Source of the DNA: Brasenia schreberi
Taxonomy: Eukaryota; Streptophyta; Magnoliopsida; Nymphaeales; Cabombaceae
Assembly (NCBI GenBank): GCA_036023115.1
Contig: JAYKKT010000089.1
Span: 20,145,001-20,209,000, forward strand
Length of the DNA stretch: 64,000 bases
Direction: 5' to 3'
Part shown: in pieces, positions 1 to 9,014 of the stretch
Numbering within the stretch: the first letter of the stretch is position 1
Layout: every line of letters starts with the position of its first letter
Notes under the pieces: model-generated
Database searches by the model: none
What the model was told of the DNA's origin: nothing
Seen by the model: the letters and a program-made list of their open reading frames with translations, nothing else
Translations under genes and position numbers: made by a program

Positions 1-322
1 CCTTTTGTTTTGGGCCTTTATTTTCCTTTTGGAAATAGAAGAGAAGAGGGGAGGACTTATCCCAAGCCTACACTCGATCCATTCCAGATCAGCCTATTTA
101 GAAATAGCACGTACTACTTGCAAGTATCTTACTATGTTGAACAAGGCCTTTCTTTGTAAGAAGGAGGGTTTTGAAATGTAACCATGATTTTGAAGACTCC
201 ACTCTTTCACAAGTGCGAATTCTCTCACTTAGGGTCACACGGTTTTGCCTTTGCACCTTATTCTCATGTCTCAGAGCAGCTATCCCTAAAATTTTTCGAA
301 AAACTTTAATTTAATCCAAATC
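1..322 (-). other. 3' noncoding region of Gypsy element E1
   Basis: No coding frame is visible. The stretch matches, on the same strand, 22081-22419 in element E3 and, in reverse complement, 13312-13640 in element E2, where it lies between the integrase stop and the 3' LTR. It is therefore the start of the E1 3' noncoding region. The rest of it and the 3' LTR lie left of the window. Confidence 0.75.
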
Positions 323-2056
323 CTACACATGATACTTCTTTAAGTATTGAATATTGATAGGATCTGCTAAATTCCTACCTTCTACATCGATCAACCAATA
401 CGAATTGTTCGTAGTGGTTGCTCGTACAACATAGGGTCCATCCCAGTTGGGGCGCCACTTTCCTAGGGAGTGTGGGCCACGATGATGGATGGTTTTTAAG
501 ACCAGATCCCCCACTTCAAAGTGGCGAGGTCTCATGTGTTTGCTATAATGTTGGGCCATCCTTTGCCAGTATGCACGAGCATGATCCATGGCAAGGAGTC
601 GCCTCTCATCTAGCAAATCTAGTTCGACCATCCTAGCATGCTGAAGCGTCTCTAAGGGGAGGTCAAGTGCTATGGATGTATGGAATGAATGCAGTTGGGT
701 ATGGATGGGAAGAATGGCGTTTGTGCCATAGACCAATTCGAATGGTGTGGCATTCGTGAGAGTCCGGATGGAAGTCCTATAAGCCCATAAGGCTTCATCC
801 AGCTTCTCGTGCCACGTCCTACCCTTCTCTAAGGTTTTCTCAATTTTGCTAATGAGAGTCTTGTTTGTGGCTTCGGCTTGGCCGTTGCCTTGAGGGTAGT
901 AGGGCGAAGAGAAGTGGTGAGTTATGCCATACGTGTTGCACAACTTAACCATCCGCTCGTTCTTGAATGGTGTACCATTATCAGACACAAGGTCTCGTGA
1001 AACCCCAAATCGAGCCAAGATATTCCTCCGGATGAAAGCCACCACATGTTGCCCCATCACGTTGGTTAGGGAAATGGCTTCCACCCACTTGGAGAAATAC
1101 TCCGTGGCTGCTAAAATAAATCGATGCCCAATCGAGGCCTTTGGAAATATTGGGCCTACGATGTCAAACGCCCACATGGTAAATGGCCAGGGGCTGACCA
1201 CGGAATGCAATGCAGATGAAGGGATATGAATGGCGTGCCCATGCACTTGACATGGATGACACTTCCTAACGCGATCGTGGCAATCCTTCTTCAGGGTGGA
1301 CCAAAAATAGCCCCCTCTAAGTATTTTCATTGCCATCATGTTGGCATTAACATGACCTCCACATTCTCCATCGTCGAATTCATGCATCACCATCTTAGCC
1401 TCCTCTAGGTCGATACACCTAAGCAGAATGCCAGTAAAACACTTTTTGTATAAAACCCCACCCAGAATGGTGTACCGGGTCGAAATCTTACAAATGAATG
1501 CCTTATCTTTGGATGTGGCAACCTCGACGAATCCCCCATTTTCTAAAAACTGTTTGATGTCATAAAACCATGGTTTTTCAATAGACTCTGGGTTATTTTG
1601 GCAAATATCCAAGTCGTGTGTGGATGGGTGGGGCGCATGCCATATTTCCAAAGATCTGGTCCTTGATATGGGATCGACCTTCAGGGCTGAACCCAAGGAG
1701 GAGAGGGCATCGGCAATGCCATTGTCCTCTCTTCCTACGTGTATGAGTTTACATGATTGGAAGGACTGGACCAATCGAGTGGCCAACTCGTGATATGGAA
1801 GTCGTTTCTCATTACGTACTTGCCAAATTTTTAAAACCTGGTTTATGACAAGGAGCGAATCTCCAAAGACCTCGATGCATGATGCCACTAGAGTTTTCGA
1901 AATCCTTAAGCCTTGTATGAGTGCTTCATACTCAGCTATGTTGTTGGAACATTCGAAATCTAAGCGGACTGCTATGAGAATCTCGCCCTTTTCAGGGGAG
2001 ATTAGGATGACCCCAGCACCAGCCCCTCGTTGGTTTCGTGCCCCATCAAAGTGCAT
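323..2056 (-). CDS. Tat-type aRNase H and integrase, open frame of E1
   Basis: This 577-codon frame has no internal stop and holds the last two domains of a Tat/Retand-type Gypsy polyprotein. Residues 1-120 are an archaeal-type RNase H, which removes RNA from the RNA-DNA hybrid during reverse transcription; D4 (FDGA), E42 (AEYEAL), D66 (GDS) and D116 (IADALS) form the expected acidic set. The integrase follows: an HHCC-like zinc finger ending in CHPC, the first catalytic Asp in MWAFDIVGP, the second in VSDNGTPF, the Glu in GNGQAEATNK, and a C-terminal part ending KKYHV. No chromodomain is seen. The first Met is not a real start: the upstream part of pol is missing because LTR sequence joins directly at about 2057-2065. 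It is a 3' polyprotein remnant, but the most intact integrase in the window. Confidence 0.85.
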   Translation of the reverse strand: MHFDGARNQRGAGAGVILISPEKGEILIAVRLDFECSNNIAEYEALIQGLRISKTLVASCIEVFGDSLLVINQVLKIWQVRNEKRLPYHELATRLVQSFQSCKLIHVGREDNGIADALSSLGSALKVDPISRTRSLEIWHAPHPSTHDLDICQNNPESIEKPWFYDIKQFLENGGFVEVATSKDKAFICKISTRYTILGGVLYKKCFTGILLRCIDLEEAKMVMHEFDDGECGGHVNANMMAMKILRGGYFWSTLKKDCHDRVRKCHPCQVHGHAIHIPSSALHSVVSPWPFTMWAFDIVGPIFPKASIGHRFILAATEYFSKWVEAISLTNVMGQHVVAFIRRNILARFGVSRDLVSDNGTPFKNERMVKLCNTYGITHHFSSPYYPQGNGQAEATNKTLISKIEKTLEKGRTWHEKLDEALWAYRTSIRTLTNATPFELVYGTNAILPIHTQLHSFHTSIALDLPLETLQHARMVELDLLDERRLLAMDHARAYWQRMAQHYSKHMRPRHFEVGDLVLKTIHHRGPHSLGKWRPNWDGPYVVRATTTNNSYWLIDVEGRNLADPINIQYLKKYHV

Positions 2057-2065
2057 CTTCCACCC

Positions 2066-2847
2066 TAGGTTAGGTTTTGGCTAATTACAGGCTTAAACCC
2101 ACTTAATTAGGCTAACCCACAAGATTAACCCCAAACTTGACACACAAGTCAAGCTTAATTACAACACACACTTGATCTTATCCTCCCCCACTCTCTCTCA
2201 TGCCCATAATCCCACGTGAAATTCAAGTGGGCCCCACCTCCATTTATGAGAAGGTGATGTGGGCCACGGATATGGATATTGGATTGGATCTCTGAATCCA
2301 AATCCAAATCCAAGACCATACATGTGTTTGGATTGGGATCTGGATATATATGGTCCAGATCCGATCCAAACTGAACTCTGACTCCTTCGAGCTGTGTTCG
2401 AAACGAACGGTTTGTGCGGGGCCTGACAGCATCAGTACTCCGTCTTCGTTGGGTCTTCGCCAACATGATCGTCCGCCTCTATTTTCGCATTCCGGAGATG
2501 ACTTCAAGCGATGTTTTGATGATAATAGGGTCTTCGAAGTTCGAGATCCTGGGGGTGTGGATTTGATACGAGAGTTGCTGTGCCGGGCTCGACATGTGCT
2601 TCGGTTCCAGGCTCTCATTAGCTCTCCTGGTCCTGTCAGGATTAGGCCAAGCTGCTTCGGGGTTCCAAAACATGTTTTAAAAGGTTTTCAAAACCCATAT
2701 CACATATTTTTGAAATATAAGGTTTAAAACATATATACAGGGTTGTCTGGAAGGCTCCTGGGTTTCCAGACTCAAAATGGCCCTTCGGGACTGCTTTTAC
2801 AAAACCAGATGGATTTGAGAAATTCGTGGGATTTTGGGGTGTTTACA
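2066..2847 (-). repeat. 5' LTR fragment of Gypsy element E1
   Basis: Read on the minus strand, this starts with the LTR terminus TGTAAACACC at 2847 and runs through the first 780 bases of the LTR, matching 3046-3836 in reverse complement. It stops near the CCCTAGGTTAGG motif and is fused to the aRNH coding region, so the rest of the LTR, gag, protease and RT were deleted. Together with 3046-3836 it forms an inverted repeat with a 198-bp spacer. Confidence 0.8.
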
Positions 2848-3045
2848 AGAGGCCGGAACCAGAGCACATGTCGAGCCCGGCACAGCAACTCTCATATCAA
2901 ATCCACACCCCTAGGATCTCGAACGTCCAAGACCCTGTTATCATCAAAACATTGTTTGAAGTCATCTCCGAAAGGCGAAAACAGAGACGGACGATCATAT
3001 TGGCGAAGACCCAACGCAGACGAAGCACTAATGCTGTCAGGCCCC
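2848..3045 (+). repeat. Plus-strand Gypsy LTR scrap
   Basis: The 198 bases match an internal part of the plus-strand LTR (compare 3277-3475) and end at CTGTCAGGCCCC, where element E2 begins. It is target LTR into which E1 (left) and E2 (right) were inserted or joined. Its expected continuation after GCCCC is not found elsewhere in the window. Confidence 0.7.
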
Positions 3046-4279
3046 TGTAAACACCCCGAAATCCCACGAATTTCTCAAATTCATTTGGTTTTGTACAAGC
3101 AGCCCCAAAGGGCTATTTTGAGTCTGGAAACCCAGGAGCCTTCCAGACAACCCTGTATATATGTTTTAAACTTCATATTTCAAAAATATATAATATGGCC
3201 TTTGAAAACCTTTTAAAACACATTTTTGAAACCCCGAAGCAGCTTGGCCTAATCCAGACAGGACCAGGAAAGCTAAGAAGAGCCCGAAACCGGAGCACAT
3301 CTCAAGCCCGGCACAGCAACTCTCGTATCAAATCCATACCCCCAGGATCTCGAATCTCCAAGACCCTGTTATTATCAAAATGTCATTTGAAGTCATCTCC
3401 AGAAGGCAGAAACGGAGGCGGACGATCATGTTGGTGAAGACCCAACGCAGACGGAGTGCTGATGCTGTCAGACCCCACACAAACCGTTCGTTTCGAATAC
3501 AGCTCGAAGGAGTCAGAGTTCAGTTTGGATTGGATCTGGACCATATATATCCAGATCCCAAACCAAACCCATGTATGGACTTGGATTTGGATTTGGATTC
3601 AAAAATCCAATCCAATATCCATATCCATGACCCACATCACCTTCTCATAAATGGAGGTGGGGCCCACTTGAAATTCACGTGGGATTATGGGCATGAGAGA
3701 GAGTGGGGATGGATAAGATCAAGTGTGTTGTAATTAAGCTTGACTTGTGTGTCAAGTTTGGGGTTAGTCATGTGGGTTAGTCTAATTGAGTGGGTTTAAG
3801 CTTGTAATTAGCCAAAACCTAACCTAGGGCTGCACCAACATGATGTGGTTAAGGTCCATGGGCCATGCAAAGGGAGCTCCTTCAACTAAACCTAACCCAA
3901 AATACCTAATCCTAGCCTTCCACCCTAATCTGCCCCTAATGTGAGCCTAATCACCTAACCCACTTCCCTAATCCCGGCCTAATCCCAACCTAATCACCTA
4001 ACCCACTTCCCTAATCCTTCCCTAAACCTAGGTTAATTTTCCTAAACCTAGCCTAATCCTAGCCTAATCACCTAACCTAGTTCACTAAACCTCACCCTAG
4101 AACCCACCCACCTAACCAAACCCTAAACCCCTAAACCACCCCTAGCCCACAACCTACCCAAACCACTTGTATTTAAAATATCTGGCCCTACCCTTTCCAG
4201 CCCACCTTATCTTCATACCACCCTACCTAAACCACCTAACCACTACCCCAAACCCCGCCCTAACCGACCTACCCATCCC

Positions 4280-4287
4280 TATATAAA
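4280..4287 (+). promoter_or_regulatory. LTR TATA box
   Basis: TATATAAA is followed at once by nine C, TT and five G. The same arrangement recurs in the other plus-strand LTRs (16572, 50451; TATTTAAA at 38512). Placement about 1.23 kb into the LTR fits the end of U3, giving R plus U5 of roughly 2.2 kb. The start of transcription is inferred, not measured. Confidence 0.6.
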
Positions 4288-5398
4288 CCCCCCCCCTTGG
4301 GGGCAGGTTTTCCTATCTAGAGGCCTTCCCCAAGCCCAGTCGGGTCCTCTCCTTCCTCCACTTTCCCACCTGCTCCGCCTGCACCACCACCTGCTCTCCA
4401 TCCCACCACCACCTGCACCGCCACCTACACCACCACCTCCCAGCCGAACATCACCGCCTACCCAGCTTCCTTCCAGCCGAGCGCCACCCTCTCTTCACTC
4501 GGTAAGTGCCCTACCTTCCACCTTACTCCCTCTTCACTCCCTCTCCATTCTCAACCACCTAATCCACTCCCATAACCCCCTAACACCAGACCTTCCACTT
4601 GCCGCTACCACTCCCACTCGGCCAAGCCTTAGTCACCCTAACTACCCGCCACTACCTAACCACCCTAGCTACACCCGGCCACCCTATCCGACTTCCTAAG
4701 ACCTGCCCATAGCACTCCCTCACACCCACTACACCCACTACCACCTAGCCCCATCACCTAGCTAGCTTCCTTCCCATACTCCACCCCTAGCCATCCTAGC
4801 AGCCCGCCACCACCAAATTCCCCTAGTCGGCCACTGCAACCGACTATCCCTTCCATTCGGCCAGCCACCTCTTTTCCCCTAGGTGTCCCATTCGATCTTC
4901 CCTTAGGCTCCCCTTAGGGCCATACTCCCTAACACTATATCCTCTCCTAGTGACCCTATATACTCACCTTGCCCAGCCCCATTAATCTCACACGTCAAGG
5001 CGACACCATCCCTAGCATCCGGCCACCTTCAAGGCGCCTCTCCTGCGCCCCATTTGTAGCCGGCCAACACCCCTTGTCGCTCAACCTCGCGGAGCTCCCT
5101 TTTGCAGCCCAAGGCGAAGGCCAAGCCCCCGCTCAAGCAAGGCCTCTACGAACCAGCTACTAGTAAGTGCCTAACTCGGTCTTTAGTTGTATACTTGCTT
5201 GAGATTAAATTTGATACGGGGTTGTAATAACGGAGCATAGTCTCCCCCCTCTTGTAATAACGTAGCTTGGCACACCCACACACGTGCACTCTCTTAGTTG
5301 TGCACAATTTTGAACACACATGGGCCTAATCAGCCCCTAATACATAAGTATATACATATACTTTCATTTTTGAAGGGTTTTGCTTAAGTTGGGTGCGT

Positions 5399-5935
5399 TG
5401 TCTTTCAATTCAAGCACTCACACACATTGAGCTTTCGCTCTTACTTGAAAGACCCAAGTAAGGGCCGACCTATACTATTTGGGTTTCATTTCATGTCGTG
5501 TGTGTAAGTCTTTCAATTCAACCACACTCACACACATTGAGCTTTCGCTCTTATTTGAAAGACCCAAGTAAGGGCCGACCTATACTATTTGGGTTTTATT
5601 TCATGTCGTGTGTGTAAGTCTTTCAATTCTAGCACTCTCACACACATTGAGCTTTCGCTCTTACTCCCAAGACCTTAGTCAAGGCCTATTGCAGTTATAT
5701 TTGGGTTTAATTTCATGTTGTGTGCGTAGTACTTCAATTCAAGCACTCACACACATTGAGCTTTCGCTCTTATTCCCAAGACCTTAGTTAAGGCCATACT
5801 GCAATTTATATTTGGGTTTAATTTCATGTCGTGTGCGTAAGTCTTTCAATTCAAGCATGCACCTACATTGAGCCTTCGCTCTTATTTGCAAGACCCGAGT
5901 AAGGGCTCGTATACATACTCTATATACATATCTCC
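5399..5935 (+). repeat. LTR internal tandem repeat, about 109-bp unit
   Basis: About five units each carry CAATTCAAGCACTC, ACACACATTGAG, TTTCGCTCTTA and a GGGTTTCATTTCATGTCG segment. Two subtypes alternate: one with GACCCAAGTAAGGGCC and one with AAGACCTTAGTCAAGGCC. The unit recurs in every long LTR of the window. Confidence 0.85.
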
Positions 5936-6511
5936 CTTCGGCATTTATATTTCAAGTCATTTCCCTTCGGTTATTTCCCTTCGGTTATTTCCCTTCAGTA
6001 TTGTCTTTACATTCGGGTTTTCCCTTTATAGTAGCGTGAGTTTGCATTGCATCTACGCCATACCACGAGGTAGGACGCATATTGTATCAAAGCAAGTCCC
6101 GCTCGAATTCGCCCATGTAGTGGAGTGTTCATAACACACAAACTAGGTGGCCCGAAAAGGGATAAAAGAAAAGACTTAGGCACATACAAATCCACGTGAT
6201 CTAAAACATGCAATCGCATTTAAAAGACCCGAATTAGACACCTCGAACCGCTTCGTAGGCTTTCTATCCCAAAACTCCATTTTTGCAAAGCGTACAGACT
6301 GACCCTTGCGCATCGATGCAAGAAGGTCTGCGATGACAAGAGCTCACTTGCTCACAGTCGCCACAATTAGAAGTCAGTGTTAAATATATCTTCGCTAGCT
6401 TAGGTAAGCTAGCTGGCATGCCCTGTTTGCATAAATAAGGCCTCAGACGAACGAGAGGATCCGCTCTGAGCCCTGAAAAGGTGAGAGGCGGGGATTTTTC
6501 GCGCGTCTACA

Positions 6512-6536
6512 GAGATTGGCATTCCCGGTGGGACGT
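6512..6536 (+). promoter_or_regulatory. Putative primer-binding site of E2
   Basis: It lies directly after the LTR terminus and reads GA then ATTGGCATTCCCGGTGGGAC. E3 has the related TTGGCACGCCCGGTGGGAC in the same place. Position and the TGG core fit a tRNA primer site; I could not assign the tRNA with confidence. Confidence 0.6.
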
Positions 6537-6644
6537 GAGCCTTTCAAAAATCGAGTTTTAAGTACAAGTCTTGCAAAAAAATTTTGTAAAAGGTGTCATT
6601 TTAACTTGTTTTCTTTGCTTGTACTTAGGACATTTTGAAGAAGC

Positions 6645-9014
6645 TTGAAAAGCATGTCAAAATCCAATCCAAGTGAAGTGTCGAGCCAAGGCTCATGTGC
6701 ATCAAGTTCTCACTCTAGGCGGATTTTCAAAAACAAAATAAAACTAGATGAAATTGAGGACTTGAGAAGGGAGTTTGAGGCCAAAATCGATGCTCTCAAC
6801 CAAGAGGCTGAAGTAGGCGATTCATGTTCATCAAATGATGAACAAAGGCCTAAAAAGAAATCTGAAAAACCTCGCAAGCACAAAGAGGCCTCCGTAATGG
6901 AAGGCAACCAATACCACGAGTCCTTCACACAAAAGGACCATAAAGCCCTACAGCAGTTGCTGAAAGGGCAGAATAAAGAGAAAAGAAGTTATGCCCTGTC
7001 TGATTTCCTTCCTATGGATTACGAAACAGACAGTGACGATGAAATACCGAACTTCCATCGGTATGATGGCATGGGAGACCCTAGGTCTCACTTGCAGCTT
7101 TTCTCGCGTCGAGCCCATAAGAAGAAAAAGGACTCGATGAAATGGGTGTATTGGTTCCCTTTATCCCTTAAAGGCACAGCTGCCAAATGGCTGGCTTCCT
7201 ACGACTTAAGCCAGTTCGCTACTTTTGAAGAGTTAGCGAACTACTTCATGCAAAGATTTGCACACAACGTAGAAGTCACGCCGACTCTGAATACCTTAAG
7301 GGATACAAAGCAAGGCATGAACGAAGACGTACATGCCTTCATTATAAGATGGAGGTCGCTTTTGGGCCAAGTGCGAGAGACCATATCCGAAGGATGCATA
7401 GTAATGCTCATCCTGGATAACTTTCAAAGCGAGTTAAAAACCCTTCTCTCGCTCCATGAGATTTCAACTTTCCATAAGTTGATCAAAAAGGCCTCCCTTT
7501 TCGAAACCAACTTGCGAAAAGGGACATACGATCACTTGTGGAAAGGAAGTGTCGTTCCAAAAACCCGCTTGAAAAAGCCCATCGCATATGGGTTGCCCAC
7601 GACGGACAAAGGGGCAAAGCCCCATAAAATCGCCAATGTCCGGGTGGATCCAGGCATGGCGGGCACTTCCAAAAATTTTGAAAAATTAGAAAATAAGAGG
7701 GAGCGAAATTTTCAAAAACCGGTTGAAAAACGGGAGTATACTCCGCTGGGGCAACCTGTGTCGGAGGTCCTAGACCTCCTACTTGCCCAGGGCATGATAG
7801 AACTCCCTGAAATCCCCGAAGGAGTCACTTCCAAAGGGGGGTATTTAAATCGATTTTGTAAGTATCATCGGCTCAAAGGCCATGATACCAAACGATGCTT
7901 CTCCCTCTTAAATAAAATTGAGAACTTGATAGCAAAAGGCCGGCTCCAGGTCACTGCGAAACCTGAGCCACCTCAAACTATCTTCAAGGAACCCTTTCCC
8001 AAACACGCCAGTGGCAGTGGAAAAGGAAAGGAAGTATGTACCCTCACCGTTTCCAAGGAACTAGCGGAAAAACCAGAACCTGGTCGACCTACTTGTGCGC
8101 CCATTCTTGTACTATACAAGAGGCCCGCCCAAGTCGTCATTCGAGGACCACCAAAAGTGGAAACCCCGGTAAAACCAGTTTTTAAAATCCAAGGTTCTCC
8201 TCAGCTCATCCTTAGAGCCAAAGTTAGCGCGAACCCTAGGCTGGTCGTGGGGGAAGTCACTAGATCTGGGAAGATCTATCAACCCCCGCACCTTCAAGGT
8301 GCTCAAAAGGTGGTCAATGTGCCTGGCCCCTTAAAAGCATGTATCCCTAGTGTTATGCCGAAAGCAGATAAGGACAAAGTCATCCTAAATCCTTATGACT
8401 TCAAAAACCACCTTTCAAAGATTCCTATTCACATGTCTATCTTAGAGCTTATAAAAACCTCGCCTAGGCATAGACTTGTATTAGAGAAAATTCTAGAAAC
8501 GGCCAAGGTTGATTCGAACATAAGTCCGGAATCCTTGTCTGCCCAAGTGGCTTTATTAGGAGCAAAATCGCCCATCACTTTCTCAGAAGATGATGTAGAT
8601 ATACCCTACGAAACCCATAACGAGGCCCTGCATATCGAGGTGGTTCTAAACAACCACTCTCTGGACAGGTGCCTAGTCGATGGTGGAGGAGGGCTCAACA
8701 TCCTTCCACTTCATGTGGCATACAAAATCGGAGTCACCTTAACTTCAGTGAACCCAAGCACCATCGTTGTCACTGGATACGATGGGAATGCGTCTAGACC
8801 TTTAGGATCCATCGAACTCCCAATGGAAACGGGAGGGATCGAACACACGGGGGTGTTCTATGTCTTGGACGTCTACCCCCATTATAACCTGTTGCTGGGA
8901 AGGCCCTGGATACACATTTTGTGCGCTGTGCCATCCACCTTCAACAGGTGTGTCAAGATCCCTTTTAGGGACCAAGTCGTAGTGATCCTAGGTGACAGTC
9001 ACCCACAGCTTTAG
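6645..9014 (+). CDS. gag-pro: Gag-protease polyprotein of E2
   Basis: A 789-codon open frame. The capsid domain of the retrotransposon gag type starts near residue 136 (FHRYDGMGDP) and includes WFPLSLKGTAAKW and FMQRFAHN. A zinc-knuckle-like CKYHRLKGHDTKRC motif sits near residue 405, in the Tat-type form rather than a strict CCHC. A basic, Pro-rich linker follows, then an aspartic protease with LVDGGGG near residue 678 (DGG in place of the usual DSG/DTG, as often in this lineage) and LLGRPW near 749. Gag packages the RNA and the protease cuts the polyprotein. The Met at 6645 is in frame and about 130 bp after the primer site; Met at 6654 is also possible. The stop at 9012-9014 is a mutation: E3 reads through with Glu at that place. 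Confidence 0.85.
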   Translation: MKSMSKSNPSEVSSQGSCASSSHSRRIFKNKIKLDEIEDLRREFEAKIDALNQEAEVGDSCSSNDEQRPKKKSEKPRKHKEASVMEGNQYHESFTQKDHKALQQLLKGQNKEKRSYALSDFLPMDYETDSDDEIPNFHRYDGMGDPRSHLQLFSRRAHKKKKDSMKWVYWFPLSLKGTAAKWLASYDLSQFATFEELANYFMQRFAHNVEVTPTLNTLRDTKQGMNEDVHAFIIRWRSLLGQVRETISEGCIVMLILDNFQSELKTLLSLHEISTFHKLIKKASLFETNLRKGTYDHLWKGSVVPKTRLKKPIAYGLPTTDKGAKPHKIANVRVDPGMAGTSKNFEKLENKRERNFQKPVEKREYTPLGQPVSEVLDLLLAQGMIELPEIPEGVTSKGGYLNRFCKYHRLKGHDTKRCFSLLNKIENLIAKGRLQVTAKPEPPQTIFKEPFPKHASGSGKGKEVCTLTVSKELAEKPEPGRPTCAPILVLYKRPAQVVIRGPPKVETPVKPVFKIQGSPQLILRAKVSANPRLVVGEVTRSGKIYQPPHLQGAQKVVNVPGPLKACIPSVMPKADKDKVILNPYDFKNHLSKIPIHMSILELIKTSPRHRLVLEKILETAKVDSNISPESLSAQVALLGAKSPITFSEDDVDIPYETHNEALHIEVVLNNHSLDRCLVDGGGGLNILPLHVAYKIGVTLTSVNPSTIVVTGYDGNASRPLGSIELPMETGGIEHTGVFYVLDVYPHYNLLLGRPWIHILCAVPSTFNRCVKIPFRDQVVVILGDSHPQL

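Larger units (their letters stand above)
3046..6511 (+). repeat. 5' LTR of E2, 3466 bp
   Basis: It begins TGTAAACACCCC and ends GCGCGTCTACA, directly before the primer site. Parts in order: hairpin-rich GGATTTGGAT segment (about 3530-3620), degenerate CCTAATC/CCTAACC tract (about 3890-4150), TATA box (4280-4287) with C9-TT-G5, a C-rich pyrimidine stretch, two GTAAGT sites (4502, 5163), a TTGTAATAACG motif, tandem units of about 109 bp (5399-5935) and short CCCTTCGGTTATTT repeats (about 5930-6000). The left flank is GCCCC; no matching duplication is found at the right end of the composite. Confidence 0.9.

Noticed and set aside
2155..2727. Overlapping frames of about 60-125 codons on both strands in LTR sequence, also at 3380-3733, 26179-26623 and 37507-37969
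   Set aside because: They follow the LTR repeats in several frames at once and are rich in repeated DLDLD/IWIWI text from GGATTTGGAT repeats. They are chance frames.
3890..4150. CCTAATCC / CCTAACCC / CCCTAAACC text resembling plant telomere repeat
   Set aside because: The spacing is irregular, the unit is not CCCTAAA, and the same tract is at the same place in every LTR (also 16310-16440, 38110-38350, 50070-50310). It is part of the LTR, not an interstitial telomere.
6007..6219. Minus-strand frame of about 70 codons starting MRLHVLDHVD, recurring at 40184 and 52052
   Set aside because: It is conserved only because the LTR is; it shows no codon-position pattern I could see and has breaks in the LTR copy at 16285-19042. 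An untested small LTR protein cannot be fully ruled out.
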